From Paracoccaceae bacterium (lineage in GTDB: Bacteria; Pseudomonadota; Alphaproteobacteria; Rhodobacterales; Rhodobacteraceae), in contig WGNF01000007.1 of assembly GCA_016124615.1 (NCBI GenBank), positions 248,001-312,000 on the forward strand: DNA of 64,000 nucleotides. The letters run 5' to 3'. The translations under genes and the position numbers were made by a program. Below, one piece after another: positions 24,724 through 34,386 of this stretch; position 1 is the stretch's first letter, and each line of letters opens with the position of its first letter. The notes under the pieces are model-generated. The model saw only the letters and a program-made list of their open reading frames with translations, did not search any database and had not been told where the DNA came from.

Positions 24724-24740
24724 CTGTTTCAGGGAAACAG
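24724..24740. promoter_or_regulatory. Inverted repeat CTGTTTC-AGG-GAAACAG
   Basis: A perfect 7-3-7 palindrome lies in the 132-bp divergent gap between mgtE and guaD, 46 bp from the mgtE start and 70 bp from the guaD start. A further AAACAG half-site lies at 24744-24749. It looks like a repressor operator rather than a terminator, but the regulator is unknown. Confidence 0.5.
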
Positions 24741-24810
24741 AGCAAACAGGCAAATTTACGCGATCGGCAAAGCCCCCTACAGTGCCTGCCGCGCAATATG
24801 GGAGCGACCG

Positions 24811-26103
24811 ATGGCAGACCTGATCCTGGGCCAGACCCTGTCTTTCACCGCCGACCCCTTTGCGGCGGGGCCGGGCGCCGCGCGGCACGAAAGCCACGGC
24901 GCCGTACTGGTCGAGGGCGGCCTGATCCGCGCCACCGGCCCGGCCGATGCGCTGCGCAAGGCCCATCCGCAGGCCCGCGTCACCGACTACGGCCGCGCGC
25001 TGATCTCGGCCGGGTTTGTCGATGCGCATGTGCACTATCCGCAGACCGCGATCATCGCGTCATGGGGCAAGCGGCTGATCGACTGGCTGAACACCTACAC
25101 CTTTCCCGAGGAAATGCGGTTTGCCGACCCGGCCTATGCCGCCGCGGTCGCGGCGCGCTATTTCGATCTGACGCTGGCCAACGGCACCACCACCGCCTGT
25201 TCCTACACCACGATCCACCCCGCCTCGGTCGATGCCTTCTTCGCCGAGGCGCAAGCGCGCGGGCTGCGGGCATTGGCGGGCAAGACCTGCATGGACCGTG
25301 ACACCGCCCCCGCCCGCCTGCGCGACACCGCGCAATCGGCCTATGACGACAGCCGCGCCCTGCTGGAAAAGTGGCATGGGGTGGACCGGTTGTCCTACGT
25401 CATCACACCACGCTTTTCGCCGACCTCGACGCCCGATCAACTGGCCGCCCTTGGCGCGCTCTGGGCCGAGCATCCCGAGTGCCTGATGCAGACCCACCTG
25501 AGCGAGCAGGTTGACGAAATCGCCTGGGTCAAGTCGCTCTACCCCAGCGCGCGCGACTACCTCGACACCTACGAAACCCACGGCCTCTTGGGCACGGGCG
25601 GCCTCTATGGCCACGCCATTCACCTTGAACCACGCGAGGTTGACCGGCTGAAAGAGGTGGACGGCAGCCTGATCCACTGCCCGACCTCGAACACCTTCAT
25701 CGGCTCGGGCCTCTTTGACATGGGCGGGCTGACGGCTGCGGGGCATCGCGTCGGACTGGCCACCGATACCGGCGGGGGCTCGTCCTTCTCGATGCTGCGC
25801 ACGATGGCCGCCGCCTACGAGGTCGCGCAACTGCGCGGCCGCGCCCTGCACCCGGCCGAGCTTTGGTGGCTGGCCACCCAGGGCGCCGCCCGCGCGCTGC
25901 ATCTTGACGACCGCATCGGCAACCTCGCGCCGGGGATGGAGGCCGACCTCGTGGTGCTCGACCTCGCCTCGACGCCCGCCATCGCCCAAGCCACCGCCCG
26001 CGCCGAAACGGTGTGGGAGGCGCTGTTTCCGACCATCATGATGGGCGATGACCGGGCGGTGCAGGCGGTCTGGGTCGGCGGGAAAGTGGCGCGCGGCCGG
26101 TAG
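24811..26103 (+). CDS. guaD: Guanine deaminase
   Basis: A 430-residue amidohydrolase that converts guanine to xanthine. The metal-binding pair is His73/His75 in FVDAHVHYPQ, followed by the guanine-deaminase-typical IIASWGKRLIDWLNTYTFPEE. The second-shell motif TTTACSYTTIHP, the ligand His in QTHLSEQ, and LATDTGGGSSFSMLRTM (metal Asp) are all present. C-terminal GNLAPGMEADLVVLD closes the composite beta-sandwich. The start at 24811 follows GGGAG. It appears monocistronic, divergent from mgtE and convergent with the DUF3775 gene 12 bp away. Confidence 0.94.
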   Translation: MADLILGQTLSFTADPFAAGPGAARHESHGAVLVEGGLIRATGPADALRKAHPQARVTDYGRALISAGFVDAHVHYPQTAIIASWGKRLIDWLNTYTFPEEMRFADPAYAAAVAARYFDLTLANGTTTACSYTTIHPASVDAFFAEAQARGLRALAGKTCMDRDTAPARLRDTAQSAYDDSRALLEKWHGVDRLSYVITPRFSPTSTPDQLAALGALWAEHPECLMQTHLSEQVDEIAWVKSLYPSARDYLDTYETHGLLGTGGLYGHAIHLEPREVDRLKEVDGSLIHCPTSNTFIGSGLFDMGGLTAAGHRVGLATDTGGGSSFSMLRTMAAAYEVAQLRGRALHPAELWWLATQGAARALHLDDRIGNLAPGMEADLVVLDLASTPAIAQATARAETVWEALFPTIMMGDDRAVQAVWVGGKVARGR

Positions 26104-26115
26104 GTCGGCGCCGCC

Positions 26116-26508
26116 TTACTCCACCCCGTACTCCAGCATCCTCTCCAGCCCCTCGGCGAGGAACTCGCCCACCTCGGGCTGGCCCAGCAGATAGGTGCTG
26201 ACCAGCCCCTCGTGCTGCTGACGGGCCAGCGCCTTGGTCTCTTCCCACTCCTCGGGCTCCGCATCGCCGCGACCGATCCAGAACAACGCGACCAGCGCAT
26301 CCTTCTGCTCGTCGTCCATGCTCTCGATCTCTTGCGTCAGCTCGTCGCGGCTCAGGTCGCCCGCGCTTTCCTGCAACGTGTCGGCAACCTCGTCATCCGA
26401 GGCATTGCTGCCGGGATCGGGAATATCCATCCCCTCCTTGGCCATCACGGCATTCAGCCGCAGCACAAGTTCGTCGATCTCGGCGCTGTCGAAAGGTAGG
26501 GCAGCCAT
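26116..26508 (-). CDS. DUF3775 family protein
   Basis: A 130-residue acidic, helical protein of the DUF3775 family. The ATG at 26508 is preceded by CAGGAGATACGC, an excellent ribosome-binding site, so the longer in-frame version is rejected. It starts AALPFDSAEIDELVLRLNAV and has ALVALFWIGRGD in the centre. Function is unknown; it is cytoplasmic with no signal or membrane segment. It is divergent from the GNAT gene, and the 165-bp gap contains the second 11-bp repeat array. Confidence 0.8.
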   Translation of the reverse strand: MAALPFDSAEIDELVLRLNAVMAKEGMDIPDPGSNASDDEVADTLQESAGDLSRDELTQEIESMDDEQKDALVALFWIGRGDAEPEEWEETKALARQQHEGLVSTYLLGQPEVGEFLAEGLERMLEYGVE

Positions 26509-26583
26509 GCGTATCTCCTGTGTGTCGTTGCGGCAGGATAGCACGGCGACACCGTCCGCGCGCTGCTGCAGATCAATTCGACA

Positions 26584-26627
26584 TCGGTGCTTTATCGGTG
26601 TGAAATCGGTGTGAAATCGGTATCCCG
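26584..26627 (+). repeat. Tandem array of 11-bp units (TCGGTGNNAAA), locus 2
   Basis: Four consecutive 11-bp units: TCGGTGCTTTA, TCGGTGTGAAA (twice) and TCGGTATCCCG. Unit length, consensus and the closing TCGGTATCC are the same as at 6714-6768. This copy lies in the divergent gap between the DUF3775 and GNAT genes, 47 bp before the GNAT start. Confidence 0.75.
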
Positions 26628-26673
26628 GTTTTGACGATGCGCCGCCCCGTCCTCGCCCTTGCCGGAGACCTGC

Positions 26674-27096
26674 ATGACCCTTGCGTTCGAGACCACCGAT
26701 ACCCCCGCGGCGGACGACCTTGCCACGCTCAACGCCCGCCTCACGGCCTTCAACGATGCCGATGTCGGCGCCTCGGGGCGGCGGGCGCTGGCGGTGTTTC
26801 AGCGGGATGCCGAGGGGGAAATTGTCGCGGGATTATCGGGGTATACGGCCTGGGGCTGGCTTTATGTGCAGTGGCTCTGGGTTGGCGAGGCGCTGCGCGG
26901 GCAGGGCGTCGCCGGGCAGATGCTGACGGCGGCCGAGGCCGAGGCGAAGGCGCGCGGCTGCCACGGCGCGCTGATCGACACCTTCAGCCCGGTCGCCCGC
27001 CGCACCTATGAACGGCAGGGGTATCAATGCTTTGGAATCGTGGAAGATTTTCCACCCGGCCGCAGCCGCATCTACCTGCAGAAACGGCTCGCCTGA
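26674..27096 (+). CDS. GNAT-family N-acetyltransferase
   Basis: A 140-residue single-domain GNAT. The acetyl-CoA motif is WVGEALRGQGVAGQMLTAAEAEAKARGC (motif A with RGQGVAG near residue 80), followed by the beta-bulge strand and the closing RTYERQGYQCFGIVEDF. The ATG at 26674 follows CCGGAGACCTGC and is preferred over an upstream ATG. Its stop abuts the anmK stop, convergent with no gap. The first 20 residues are variable in the family. Acceptor substrate unknown. Confidence 0.85.
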   Translation: MTLAFETTDTPAADDLATLNARLTAFNDADVGASGRRALAVFQRDAEGEIVAGLSGYTAWGWLYVQWLWVGEALRGQGVAGQMLTAAEAEAKARGCHGALIDTFSPVARRTYERQGYQCFGIVEDFPPGRSRIYLQKRLA

Positions 27097-28212
27097 TCAG
27101 CGGGCGATGCGACCCCCGGTCATCGGCACCGGCGCGCCGGTGGTGGTGGGAAAGCTGATCGGCAAGCCGCGCAGCACCCGCACCGCGAGGAAGGCAAAAC
27201 ACTCCGCCTCGACCGCGTCGCCGCTCCACCCCATCGCCTCGGCGGGCACCACCTCGACCCCGGCGCGGGCGGCCAGCGCCGCCATTATCGCCGGGTTGCG
27301 GCGCCCGCCGCCGCAGACCACCAGCCGCTTGGGTCGGCGCGGCAACAGGTCCAGCGCCTTGCCCACTGCCCCGGCGGTGAAGGCCGTCAACAGCGCCGCC
27401 CCGTCCGCCGCCGCCAACCCCGCCGCCATCCCGGCGCCAAAGTCGAACCTGTCCAGCGACTTCGGATAGGGCGCCGCCAGATAAGGGTGTTGCAACAACT
27501 GGTTAAGCCGATCCTCGTCAACCGTGCCCGACAGTGCCAGCGCCCCGTCACGGTCCATCTCGCCCAGCCCCTGCGCCTTGATGAAGTCGTTCAGCGGCGC
27601 ATTCGCGGGCCCGGTGTCGAAGGCGATCAGCCCATCGGCGCCATCCCACCACGTCACGTTGGCGACCCCGCCAAGGTTCAGCACCGCCGTTTCCGCCCCA
27701 CATCCCGCGCTGCGCAACAGCGCCGCGTGATAGGCTGCCGACAGCGGCGCCCCCTGCCCGCCTGCCGCCATGTCGGCCGAGCGGAAATCATAAGCCACCG
27801 GCACGCCCAGCAACCGGTGCATCAGCCCGCCATCGCCCAACTGCCGGGTCTGGCCGATCCGCCCCGGCTGCGGCGCGCGGTGCAGCACGGTCTGGCCGTG
27901 GAAGCCGACGATGCCGATATCGGCCATCGTCAGGCCGAAATCCTCCACCAGCGCGCGCACTGCGGTGGATTGCGCCCGGGTCAGCGCATCCTCGGCGGCG
28001 TGAAAGATGTCGGGCTCGGGTCCGATGAAATTCCACGCCCGCGCCTGGGTCAGCGTTTCCTCCAGCAGATCGCGGATCCAGCGCGGATAGGGCGCCAGCC
28101 GGTAGGTACCGAAATTGTCGATCCGCTCGCCATCGGTCTTGATCAGCGCCACGTCGATGTTGCCGTCCAGCACCGTTCCAGTCATCAGGCCCACGGCCCA
28201 GATCGGGTCCAT
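27097..28212 (-). CDS. anmK: Anhydro-N-acetylmuramic acid kinase
   Basis: A 371-residue kinase that opens and phosphorylates 1,6-anhydro-MurNAc to MurNAc-6-phosphate, the substrate of MurQ. The N-terminal phosphate loop reads [17 protein letters not shown], with [40 protein letters not shown] and [12 protein letters not shown] following, all family hallmarks. The ATG at 28212 follows GAGGAGGATGTG, the strongest ribosome-binding site in the operon. It is the last gene of the murQ - ABC importer - hydrolase operon, 10 bp after the hydrolase. This placement ties the importer to peptidoglycan turnover. Confidence 0.95.
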   Translation of the reverse strand: MDPIWAVGLMTGTVLDGNIDVALIKTDGERIDNFGTYRLAPYPRWIRDLLEETLTQARAWNFIGPEPDIFHAAEDALTRAQSTAVRALVEDFGLTMADIGIVGFHGQTVLHRAPQPGRIGQTRQLGDGGLMHRLLGVPVAYDFRSADMAAGGQGAPLSAAYHAALLRSAGCGAETAVLNLGGVANVTWWDGADGLIAFDTGPANAPLNDFIKAQGLGEMDRDGALALSGTVDEDRLNQLLQHPYLAAPYPKSLDRFDFGAGMAAGLAAADGAALLTAFTAGAVGKALDLLPRRPKRLVVCGGGRRNPAIMAALAARAGVEVVPAEAMGWSGDAVEAECFAFLAVRVLRGLPISFPTTTGAPVPMTGGRIAR

Positions 28213-28222
28213 CACATCCTCC

Positions 28223-29218
28223 TCAGTCGTTGACAAGATCGCCGACCGCCCGGCGCAGCGCGACGATGCCGCTGTCGAAATGGCGGGTCGGGTGAATGCG
28301 GTTGGTCAAGAGCGTCCAGGCCCTGCCGCGGTCGAAATCGAGCCAGAGGCCGGTGCCGGTAAAGCCGGTGTGGCCGATGGTGCCGGCGCCGCAGAGGTCG
28401 CCGCCCGACCAGCCGGGATGCGCGCGTTCCCAGCCATGTGTGCGGGTGACCGAAAGCGGGGTGCGCATCAGTTGTACGGCGGGGGTTGCCCCGGTCAACA
28501 GCAGCTCGGCCCGATCAAGGATCGCGGCGGCGGTGCCAAAGAGGCCCGCGTGGCCAGCGCCGCCCAGCGCCGCGCAGTTATCGTCATGCACCTCGCCGCA
28601 GAGCACGCGGTGGCGCCAGGTGCAGTCTTCGGTGGCGGCGGCCTGCGCCGGATCGGCGGCGAAGGCAAAGCCGGGGCCGGCGTCCATCTGGCGGATGCCG
28701 CGCCCTTCGTGCCGTTCCAGCGCCAACCCGAGCAGGATGAAGTTGATGTCGGAATAGGCCGGCGGGCCGCGCCGCCATTCGCGCTGCAGCACGAAGGCGC
28801 GCAGCAGGTCGGCATCGCGGCCGTAGGTATAGATCGGCTCCACCGCCGGGAACGGGGTCTGATGGCCCAGACATTGGCGAAAGGTCACCTGCCGTTCCCA
28901 CGCCGTCGCATCATACTGGCGCAGGTCGGGCAATAGCGTCGTCAGCGGGGCGTCAAGGTCGATCACCCCGGCCTCTGCCAGCGCAAGAATGCGCGGCGTG
29001 GTGAACAGCACCTTGGTCAGCGAGGCGAGATCGAACCACGTTTCCACGGTCATCGGGCGAGCGACCGGCACGATCTGCGCCTGCCCCACGGCGCGGGTCA
29101 TCCGCCCCGCCCCCGGCTCGATCAGCCCGAACACCGCGCCCGGAATGCGCCCTGCGGCCACTGCCGCCTCGACCGGGGCAAAGGCGCGGGCGAACCGCTG
29201 GGCAAGGTTGATGCTCAT
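28223..29218 (-). CDS. Beta-lactamase-fold serine hydrolase without signal peptide
   Basis: A 331-residue class C beta-lactamase/penicillin-binding-protein-fold hydrolase. The catalytic Ser66-x-x-Lys69 lies in DLASLTKV, Tyr155-Ser-Asp in PAYSDINF stands in the Tyr-x-Asn position, and HTG in GHTGFTGTG near residue 290 is the third motif. The N-terminus ([13 protein letters not shown]) is not a signal peptide, so it should be cytosolic. It overlaps the ATPase gene by 4 bp and precedes anmK by 10 bp. In this context I infer an esterase or peptidase acting on imported muropeptides, not an antibiotic resistance enzyme. Confidence 0.88.
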   Translation of the reverse strand: MSINLAQRFARAFAPVEAAVAAGRIPGAVFGLIEPGAGRMTRAVGQAQIVPVARPMTVETWFDLASLTKVLFTTPRILALAEAGVIDLDAPLTTLLPDLRQYDATAWERQVTFRQCLGHQTPFPAVEPIYTYGRDADLLRAFVLQREWRRGPPAYSDINFILLGLALERHEGRGIRQMDAGPGFAFAADPAQAAATEDCTWRHRVLCGEVHDDNCAALGGAGHAGLFGTAAAILDRAELLLTGATPAVQLMRTPLSVTRTHGWERAHPGWSGGDLCGAGTIGHTGFTGTGLWLDFDRGRAWTLLTNRIHPTRHFDSGIVALRRAVGDLVND

Positions 29219-30963
29219 GCCGTATCCTCCGCCCGGGCGCGGTGATCGGGGCCGACCTGCACCCAGTCGGCCATCGGCGGCTCGTACCCCGGCGGGCGCA
29301 AGAGCGAGCCAACGGTGCTGGTGTCGAGCGTGAAGCGCACATGGCGCCGGTCGATGTTGGGCACCGCCGAAATCAGCCGCCGCGTATAGGAATGCCGGGG
29401 CGCCGACAGTACGGCGGCCGCATCGCCGATCTCGACGATCTGCCCGGCATGGACCACGGCGATCCGGTGCGCGATCCGTTCGACCACCGCCATGTCGTGC
29501 GAGATGAACAGGTAAGCGAGGCCAAACTCGCGCTGCAGATCGACCAGCAGTTCCAGCACCCGGGCCTGCACCGACACATCGAGGGCAGAGACCGCCTCGT
29601 CCAGCACAACCACCGAGGGGTTCAGCATCAGCGCCCGCGCGATGCACAGCCGCTGCCGCTGGCCGCCTGAAAACTCGTGCGGGTAGCGCCCGAGGCAGTT
29701 GGTCGGCAGATCGACCCGCGCCAGCAGTTGCGCCATGCGGGCGCGCACCGCATCGTCGATGCCGTGGCCGGTGGCGATCACCGGCTCGGCCAGCAGGCTT
29801 TCCACCGTCAGGCGGGGATTCAGCGAGGCATAGGGGTTCTGAAACACCATCTGCACCGGGCGCTGGCTTGCCCCGGCGCGGGTGTCGGCGCCGGGCAGCG
29901 CAAGGGTGCCGCGCGAACGTACCAGACCCAGGATCGCCCGCGCCGCCGTGGACTTGCCCGACCCGCTTTCGCCAACAATGCCAAGGGTTTCCCCCGGCAC
30001 CAGATCGAAGCTGACCCGCTCGACGGCGTGAATCTCGCCCTTGGCGCGGGCGAACATGCGCCGCTTCACCGGGAAGCGCACCACCAGATCCTGCACCGTC
30101 AGCACCGGCGCGGCCGCGGCGCCCCCCGCCCGTGGCCCGTCCTGCCGGGCCGCCCGGCCGTTGGCGAAATGCGGCACGGCATGCAGCAAGTGCCGGGTAT
30201 AGTCGTGCTGCGGGTGGTCCAGCACCTCGGCCAGCGCCCCCTGCTCCACCGCGCGGCCATCCTGCATCACCATCACGCGGTCGGCGATGCCCGCCACCAG
30301 ACCGATATCATGGGTGATGAAGATCATCGCCATGCCGGTTTCCTGCTTCAACTCGCCCAGCAGCGCCATGATCTGCGCCTGCACCGTCACGTCGAGCGCG
30401 GTTGTCGGTTCATCTGCGATCAGCAGGCGCGGGTTGCAGGCCAGAACCGAGGCGATCATCACCCGCTGCAACATGCCACCCGAAAGCTGGTGCGGGTAGT
30501 CGCCCAGGCGCCGCGCCACATCCGGAATCCGCACCCGGTCCAGCGCGTCCTTCGCCGCCGCCCGCGCTGCCGCCCCGGCAAGGCCGCGATGCAGGCGGAA
30601 CGCCTCCTCCATCTGGGCGCCGACGGTCAAAACCGGGTTCAGCGAGGTCATCGGTTCCTGAAAGATCATGCCGATCTCGGCGCCGCGCACCCGCGTCATC
30701 GCCGCCTCATCCGCCTGCGTCACCTCCAGCACGTCGCCGTCGGCGCGCGTCAGCCGGATGCTGCCTTCGGTGATGGTGCCACCGCCGAAATCCACCAGCC
30801 GGTTGAGCGAGAGTGCGGTGACCGACTTGCCCGACCCGCTTTCGCCGACGATGGCCAGCGTCTGGCCCGCCGCCAGATCGAAACTGACCCCCCGCACGAC
30901 CTCGCCCGCCTTCGGATCGCGGCCGAAGCCGACATGCAGACCGGACACCGAGAGAAGGGTCAT
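29215..30963 (-). CDS. Fused double ATPase of a peptide-type ABC importer (DppD-DppF fusion)
   Basis: A 582-residue protein with two complete nucleotide-binding domains. Domain 1 (about 1-270): [43 protein letters not shown]. Domain 2 (about 290-582): [43 protein letters not shown] and a C-terminal oligopeptide-type tail ([12 protein letters not shown]). In domain 2 Walker B reads DEAVS rather than DEPTS, a common variant. It powers the two permeases encoded upstream. It overlaps the permease and the hydrolase genes by 4 bp each. The organisation resembles YejF-type ATPases, which are also fused. Confidence 0.93.
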   Translation of the reverse strand: MTLLSVSGLHVGFGRDPKAGEVVRGVSFDLAAGQTLAIVGESGSGKSVTALSLNRLVDFGGGTITEGSIRLTRADGDVLEVTQADEAAMTRVRGAEIGMIFQEPMTSLNPVLTVGAQMEEAFRLHRGLAGAAARAAAKDALDRVRIPDVARRLGDYPHQLSGGMLQRVMIASVLACNPRLLIADEPTTALDVTVQAQIMALLGELKQETGMAMIFITHDIGLVAGIADRVMVMQDGRAVEQGALAEVLDHPQHDYTRHLLHAVPHFANGRAARQDGPRAGGAAAAPVLTVQDLVVRFPVKRRMFARAKGEIHAVERVSFDLVPGETLGIVGESGSGKSTAARAILGLVRSRGTLALPGADTRAGASQRPVQMVFQNPYASLNPRLTVESLLAEPVIATGHGIDDAVRARMAQLLARVDLPTNCLGRYPHEFSGGQRQRLCIARALMLNPSVVVLDEAVSALDVSVQARVLELLVDLQREFGLAYLFISHDMAVVERIAHRIAVVHAGQIVEIGDAAAVLSAPRHSYTRRLISAVPNIDRRHVRFTLDTSTVGSLLRPPGYEPPMADWVQVGPDHRARAEDTA

Positions 30964-31802
30964 GCCCGGCCTCCGCGTGTCTTGGGGTCGAGGATGTCGC
31001 GCAGCGCATCGCCCAACAGGTTGAAGCCGAGGATGCCGATCATGATGGTCACGCCAGGGGCGATCATCAGCCAGGGCGCGGTTTCCATCAGGTTGCGGCT
31101 GTCGCTGAGCATCAGGCCCAGCGAGGGTGCGGGCGGCTGCGTGCCAAGGCCCAGAAAGCTTAGCCCCGCCTCGGTCAACAGCGCCCAGGCCAGCGCCAGT
31201 GTCACCTGCACGGTCAGCGGCGCCACGATGTTCAGCAGCAGGTGCCGCGTCAGAATATAGCGGGTGGAGCTGCCAAAGGTGCGCGCGGCATCGACGAATT
31301 CGCGCGTCTTCAGCGACAACGCCGGGCCGCGCACCACGCGGGTGAAGATCGGCATGTAGACGAAGGCGATGGCCAGCACGCTGGTCCAGGTGCCCGGCCC
31401 CATGATGGCAACGATCAGAAGCGCAAGCAGGATCGCCGGGAAGGCCAGCAGCACGTCCATGCTGCGCATCACCACGCCATCCCACAGCCGCCCGACCCAG
31501 GCCGCCGTCAACCCCAGCACGGTGCCGACGCTGGCGGCGGCGGCGACCGACAGGAAGGCCACAAAGAACGACTGCCCGATGCCCACCATCAACCGGCTGG
31601 CGATATCGCGGCCAAAAAGGTCGGTGCCCAGCCAGTAGGCCGCGCCCGGTGGATGCAGCCGGTCCAGCCGGTACTGCATCAGCGGGTCATGCGGCGTCAG
31701 CCCCAGCGCACCCAGACCCGCCAGCACCAGATAGACCAGCACGATGCCGCCGCCGATGCGCCCGCTGGGGTGGTGAAAGATGGCCCGGATCATCCGCGTC
31801 AC
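30960..31802 (-). CDS. Peptide-type ABC importer permease 2 (DppC-like)
   Basis: A 280-residue permease with an N-terminal single membrane segment, the periplasmic region LGTDLFGRDIASRLMVG typical of DppC/OppC, and a five-helix core with the ATPase-contact loop EFVDAARTFGSSTRYILTRHLLLN. The GTG at 31802 lies in a GTGA overlap with the stop of the first permease; an ATG three codons downstream is the alternative. It overlaps the ATPase gene by 4 bp. It is part of the peptidoglycan-recycling operon. Confidence 0.92.
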   Translation of the reverse strand: MTRMIRAIFHHPSGRIGGGIVLVYLVLAGLGALGLTPHDPLMQYRLDRLHPPGAAYWLGTDLFGRDIASRLMVGIGQSFFVAFLSVAAAASVGTVLGLTAAWVGRLWDGVVMRSMDVLLAFPAILLALLIVAIMGPGTWTSVLAIAFVYMPIFTRVVRGPALSLKTREFVDAARTFGSSTRYILTRHLLLNIVAPLTVQVTLALAWALLTEAGLSFLGLGTQPPAPSLGLMLSDSRNLMETAPWLMIAPGVTIMIGILGFNLLGDALRDILDPKTRGGRA

Positions 31803-32758
31803 TGGCCGCCCGCCCGGATGCGCGGGTCCAGCCAGAAATAGGCCAGATCGACCAGCAGATTCACGATCATGAAGTTGAAGGCGACGAACAGCACAGCACC
31901 CTGCACCAGCGCGTAATCGCGTTGCAGGATCGCATCCAGCACCATCCGCCCCAGCCCCGGCAGGGCAAAGATCTGCTCGACGATCACGGCGCCGCCCAGC
32001 AGATAGCCAAACTCGATGCCGCTGAGCGTGACCACCGGGATCAGCGCATTGGGCAGCGCGTGGCGCCAGATCACGGTACGCGCGGGGGCGCCCCGGCTGC
32101 GGGCGGTGCGCACATAATCCTCGCCCAGCACATCCAGCATGGCGGATCGCGCGATCCGCGTGACCGAGGCGGCGAAGGCCGCGCCAAGGGTGATCGCGGG
32201 CAGGATCAACTGGCCAAGGTTGGCCAGCGGGTCTTGCCAGATCGGCGTGAACGTTCCCATCACCGGCAGCACGCCGAACCCGGCCGACAGCACGTAGATG
32301 ATGAGCAACCCGAAGACAAAGCTGGGCGTGGACTGCCCGATCATCGCGCCGATGCGCACCGCCAGATCGGCGGCGCGTTCGTTGCGGGTGGCGGCGAAGA
32401 CACCCGCCGGCACGCCGATCAGAAGCGCGATGACCATCGACAGCAGCGCCAGTTCCAGCGTCAGCGGAAAGCGTTGCAGGATCACCGTCAGCACCGGTTT
32501 GCCATAGGTCACCGAGATGCCCATGTCGCCCCGCAGCAGCCCCCAGAACCAGTGCCCGTATTGCACGATCCACGGCTTATCGAGGCCGAAATAGGCTTGC
32601 AGCGCCGCCCGCTGTGCGTCGGTCAGCAACCCGGCCTCGGTGCCCAGCATCGCGGTGATCGCGTCGCCGGGCACCAGCCGGATGGCGAAAAAGACCAGAC
32701 TCGACACCCCGATCAGCACCAGCGGGAAGGTCGCGAGGCGTCGCGTCAGAAGGTTCAT
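31799..32758 (-). CDS. Peptide-type ABC importer permease 1 (DppB-like)
   Basis: A 319-residue permease with six membrane segments. The N-terminus RRLATFPLVLIGVSSLVFFAIRLVPGD, the YGHWFWGLLRGDMGISVTYGKPV stretch and the contact loop EDYVRTARSRGAPARTVIWRHALPNALIP are typical of DppB/OppB. It is 61 bp downstream of the binding-protein gene and overlaps the second permease gene by 4 bp. It imports oligopeptides or, in this setting, probably muropeptides. Confidence 0.93.
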   Translation of the reverse strand: MNLLTRRLATFPLVLIGVSSLVFFAIRLVPGDAITAMLGTEAGLLTDAQRAALQAYFGLDKPWIVQYGHWFWGLLRGDMGISVTYGKPVLTVILQRFPLTLELALLSMVIALLIGVPAGVFAATRNERAADLAVRIGAMIGQSTPSFVFGLLIIYVLSAGFGVLPVMGTFTPIWQDPLANLGQLILPAITLGAAFAASVTRIARSAMLDVLGEDYVRTARSRGAPARTVIWRHALPNALIPVVTLSGIEFGYLLGGAVIVEQIFALPGLGRMVLDAILQRDYALVQGAVLFVAFNFMIVNLLVDLAYFWLDPRIRAGGQ

Positions 32759-32819
32759 CCGGGGTCGGGCCTTTCAGGTAGGTCGTGCCCCGGCGCCACG
32801 GTGGCGCCGGGGCAGTGGC

Positions 32820-34340
32820 TTACTTCAGCGTCACCGCGCTCAGCCCGAACAGCGTGCCGGTGGGCGTCGGCACGAACCCCGCCACATTGCTGCGCTCGGC
32901 GACGTAGGTGTAAGGCGTGAACAGCCAGATCCAGGGCGACACCTCGGTGATGTGCTTCTCGAAATCGGCAAAGATCGCCTTGCGCTTGGCCGGATCGGTT
33001 TCCACCCGGGCGCTGTTCATGTCAGTGTCCAGGGTGTCGTCGACGTAGTTCGCGACCTTCTGCAGGTTGCCGGTCTTGGTCCAGTAGCGGTTGTACATCG
33101 TGTAGGGATCGGGCCGCCCGCCGTTCAGCGCCACCGCCATGTCGAAGTCACCCTTCAGCCAGGCGTCGACGTAGACGTTCAGCTCCATCATCTTGATGTC
33201 GAGCTTGATTCCGATCTGCGCCAGCTGCGACTGGAGCACCTGCGCCTCGGCCGCCGCCGTTGCGGGCTCGCCCGTCGCCGCGATCACGGTAGCCGAGAAG
33301 CCATTGGCAAAGCCCGCCTCGGCCATCAGCTTTTTCGCCATCGCCAGATCGGGCTTGTAGCAGAAAAGCGTGCTGGGGTCGGTGGCATAGGCCGGAACCG
33401 TGATCGGCCCGGTCACCTGGCCTTCCCCCAGTGCTGCGGTATCCAGCACGGCCTTGCGGTCGATCGCGCAGGACATCGCCTGACGCACCTTCACATCCTG
33501 CATCGCCCCGCGCGAGGGGTTCAGTTGCAGCACGTTGTAGGAAATGCTGGGCGTGCGGTCCAGCTTCAGCCCGGCGACACCCGGCACCAGCGTGGCCACC
33601 AGCGGGTCGTTCAACAGCGCCATGTCGATCTGCCCGGCCCGCAGCGCTGCGAGGATCGCGGTTTCGTCCGGCAGCACGGAAATGTCGATCTCGTCCACGC
33701 CGACCTTGCCGCCCGCCCAGTTGGGGTTGGCCACCAGCACTTCCTTGGCATTCGGATCCCAGCTTTTCAGCTCGAACGGGCCGGACCCAAGCGCCTTGGT
33801 GCCAACGCTGCCGTCGGCGATCGCGCTGGCGGGAAGGATCGCGGCATTTACACCCGCCATCGCGGCAAGGATCGGCACGTCGGGCTGCGACAGCTTGAAG
33901 GTGACGGTCTGGGCATCCGGCGTCTCGATCGAGGCGATGGAAAGATAGTTCGACCGCGCCGCGGCGCCGGTCTTTTCGTCGAGAAGCCGCACAAACGACG
34001 CCTTGACGTCGGCCGAGGTCACCAGCGTGCCGTCGGAAAAGGCTGCCTTCGGATCGAGGTGAAAGGTCAGCGACAGGCCGTCCGGCGCGAAGTCCCAGCT
34101 TTTGGCGACGGCCGGCACGACGGCGAGCTTGTCATCCAGCCGCACCAGCGGTTCGTAAATCAGCTCCAGCAGGCGGATCGACGAAAACGCCGTCTGCTTC
34201 TGCGGATCAAGGCCGGTTGCGTCCTGCGACCAGGCCATGTGCAGCGCGGCCGCATTCGCGGTTCCCGCCAGCCCCAGGCACCCGACCAGGGCCGCAACGG
34301 CCACGCCGGATAGCGGGTTCAGTCCTCTTTGCTTTACCAT
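32820..34340 (-). CDS. Periplasmic solute-binding protein of the peptide-type ABC importer (SBP_bac_5)
   Basis: A 506-residue family-5 binding protein. It has a signal peptide of about 31 residues (hydrophobic GVAVAALVGCLGLAGTA, cleavage near ANA-A), the early LHMAWSQDATGLDPQKQ segment, and the domain hinge DVKVRQAMSCAIDRKAV common to DppA/OppA-like proteins. The start at 34340 follows GGGAGAG. It lies 95 bp downstream of murQ, in a gap with a small hairpin, and heads the transporter genes. From context it should bind anhydro-muropeptides or their peptide-free sugars. The family also contains heme, nickel and dipeptide binders, so the ligand remains an inference. Confidence 0.92.
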   Translation of the reverse strand: MVKQRGLNPLSGVAVAALVGCLGLAGTANAAALHMAWSQDATGLDPQKQTAFSSIRLLELIYEPLVRLDDKLAVVPAVAKSWDFAPDGLSLTFHLDPKAAFSDGTLVTSADVKASFVRLLDEKTGAAARSNYLSIASIETPDAQTVTFKLSQPDVPILAAMAGVNAAILPASAIADGSVGTKALGSGPFELKSWDPNAKEVLVANPNWAGGKVGVDEIDISVLPDETAILAALRAGQIDMALLNDPLVATLVPGVAGLKLDRTPSISYNVLQLNPSRGAMQDVKVRQAMSCAIDRKAVLDTAALGEGQVTGPITVPAYATDPSTLFCYKPDLAMAKKLMAEAGFANGFSATVIAATGEPATAAAEAQVLQSQLAQIGIKLDIKMMELNVYVDAWLKGDFDMAVALNGGRPDPYTMYNRYWTKTGNLQKVANYVDDTLDTDMNSARVETDPAKRKAIFADFEKHITEVSPWIWLFTPYTYVAERSNVAGFVPTPTGTLFGLSAVTLK

Positions 34341-34386
34341 GTCACTCTCCCTGTTGTTGGTCTTGTATCGGTTCGCTTCATTATGT

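Noticed and set aside
24679..25035. N-terminal extension of MgtE by about 119 codons
   Set aside because: It would overlap guaD in antisense and lacks resemblance to MgtE. The ATG at 24678 gives the normal length.
28223..29218. Antibiotic-resistance beta-lactamase
   Set aside because: The fold is right, but there is no signal peptide and the gene lies within a peptidoglycan-recycling operon, so a metabolic hydrolase is more likely.
29677..31260. A 527-codon plus-strand frame opposite the ABC ATPase gene
   Set aside because: The minus-strand frame has two full sets of Walker and signature motifs. The plus frame has only low-complexity, His/Arg-rich sequence.
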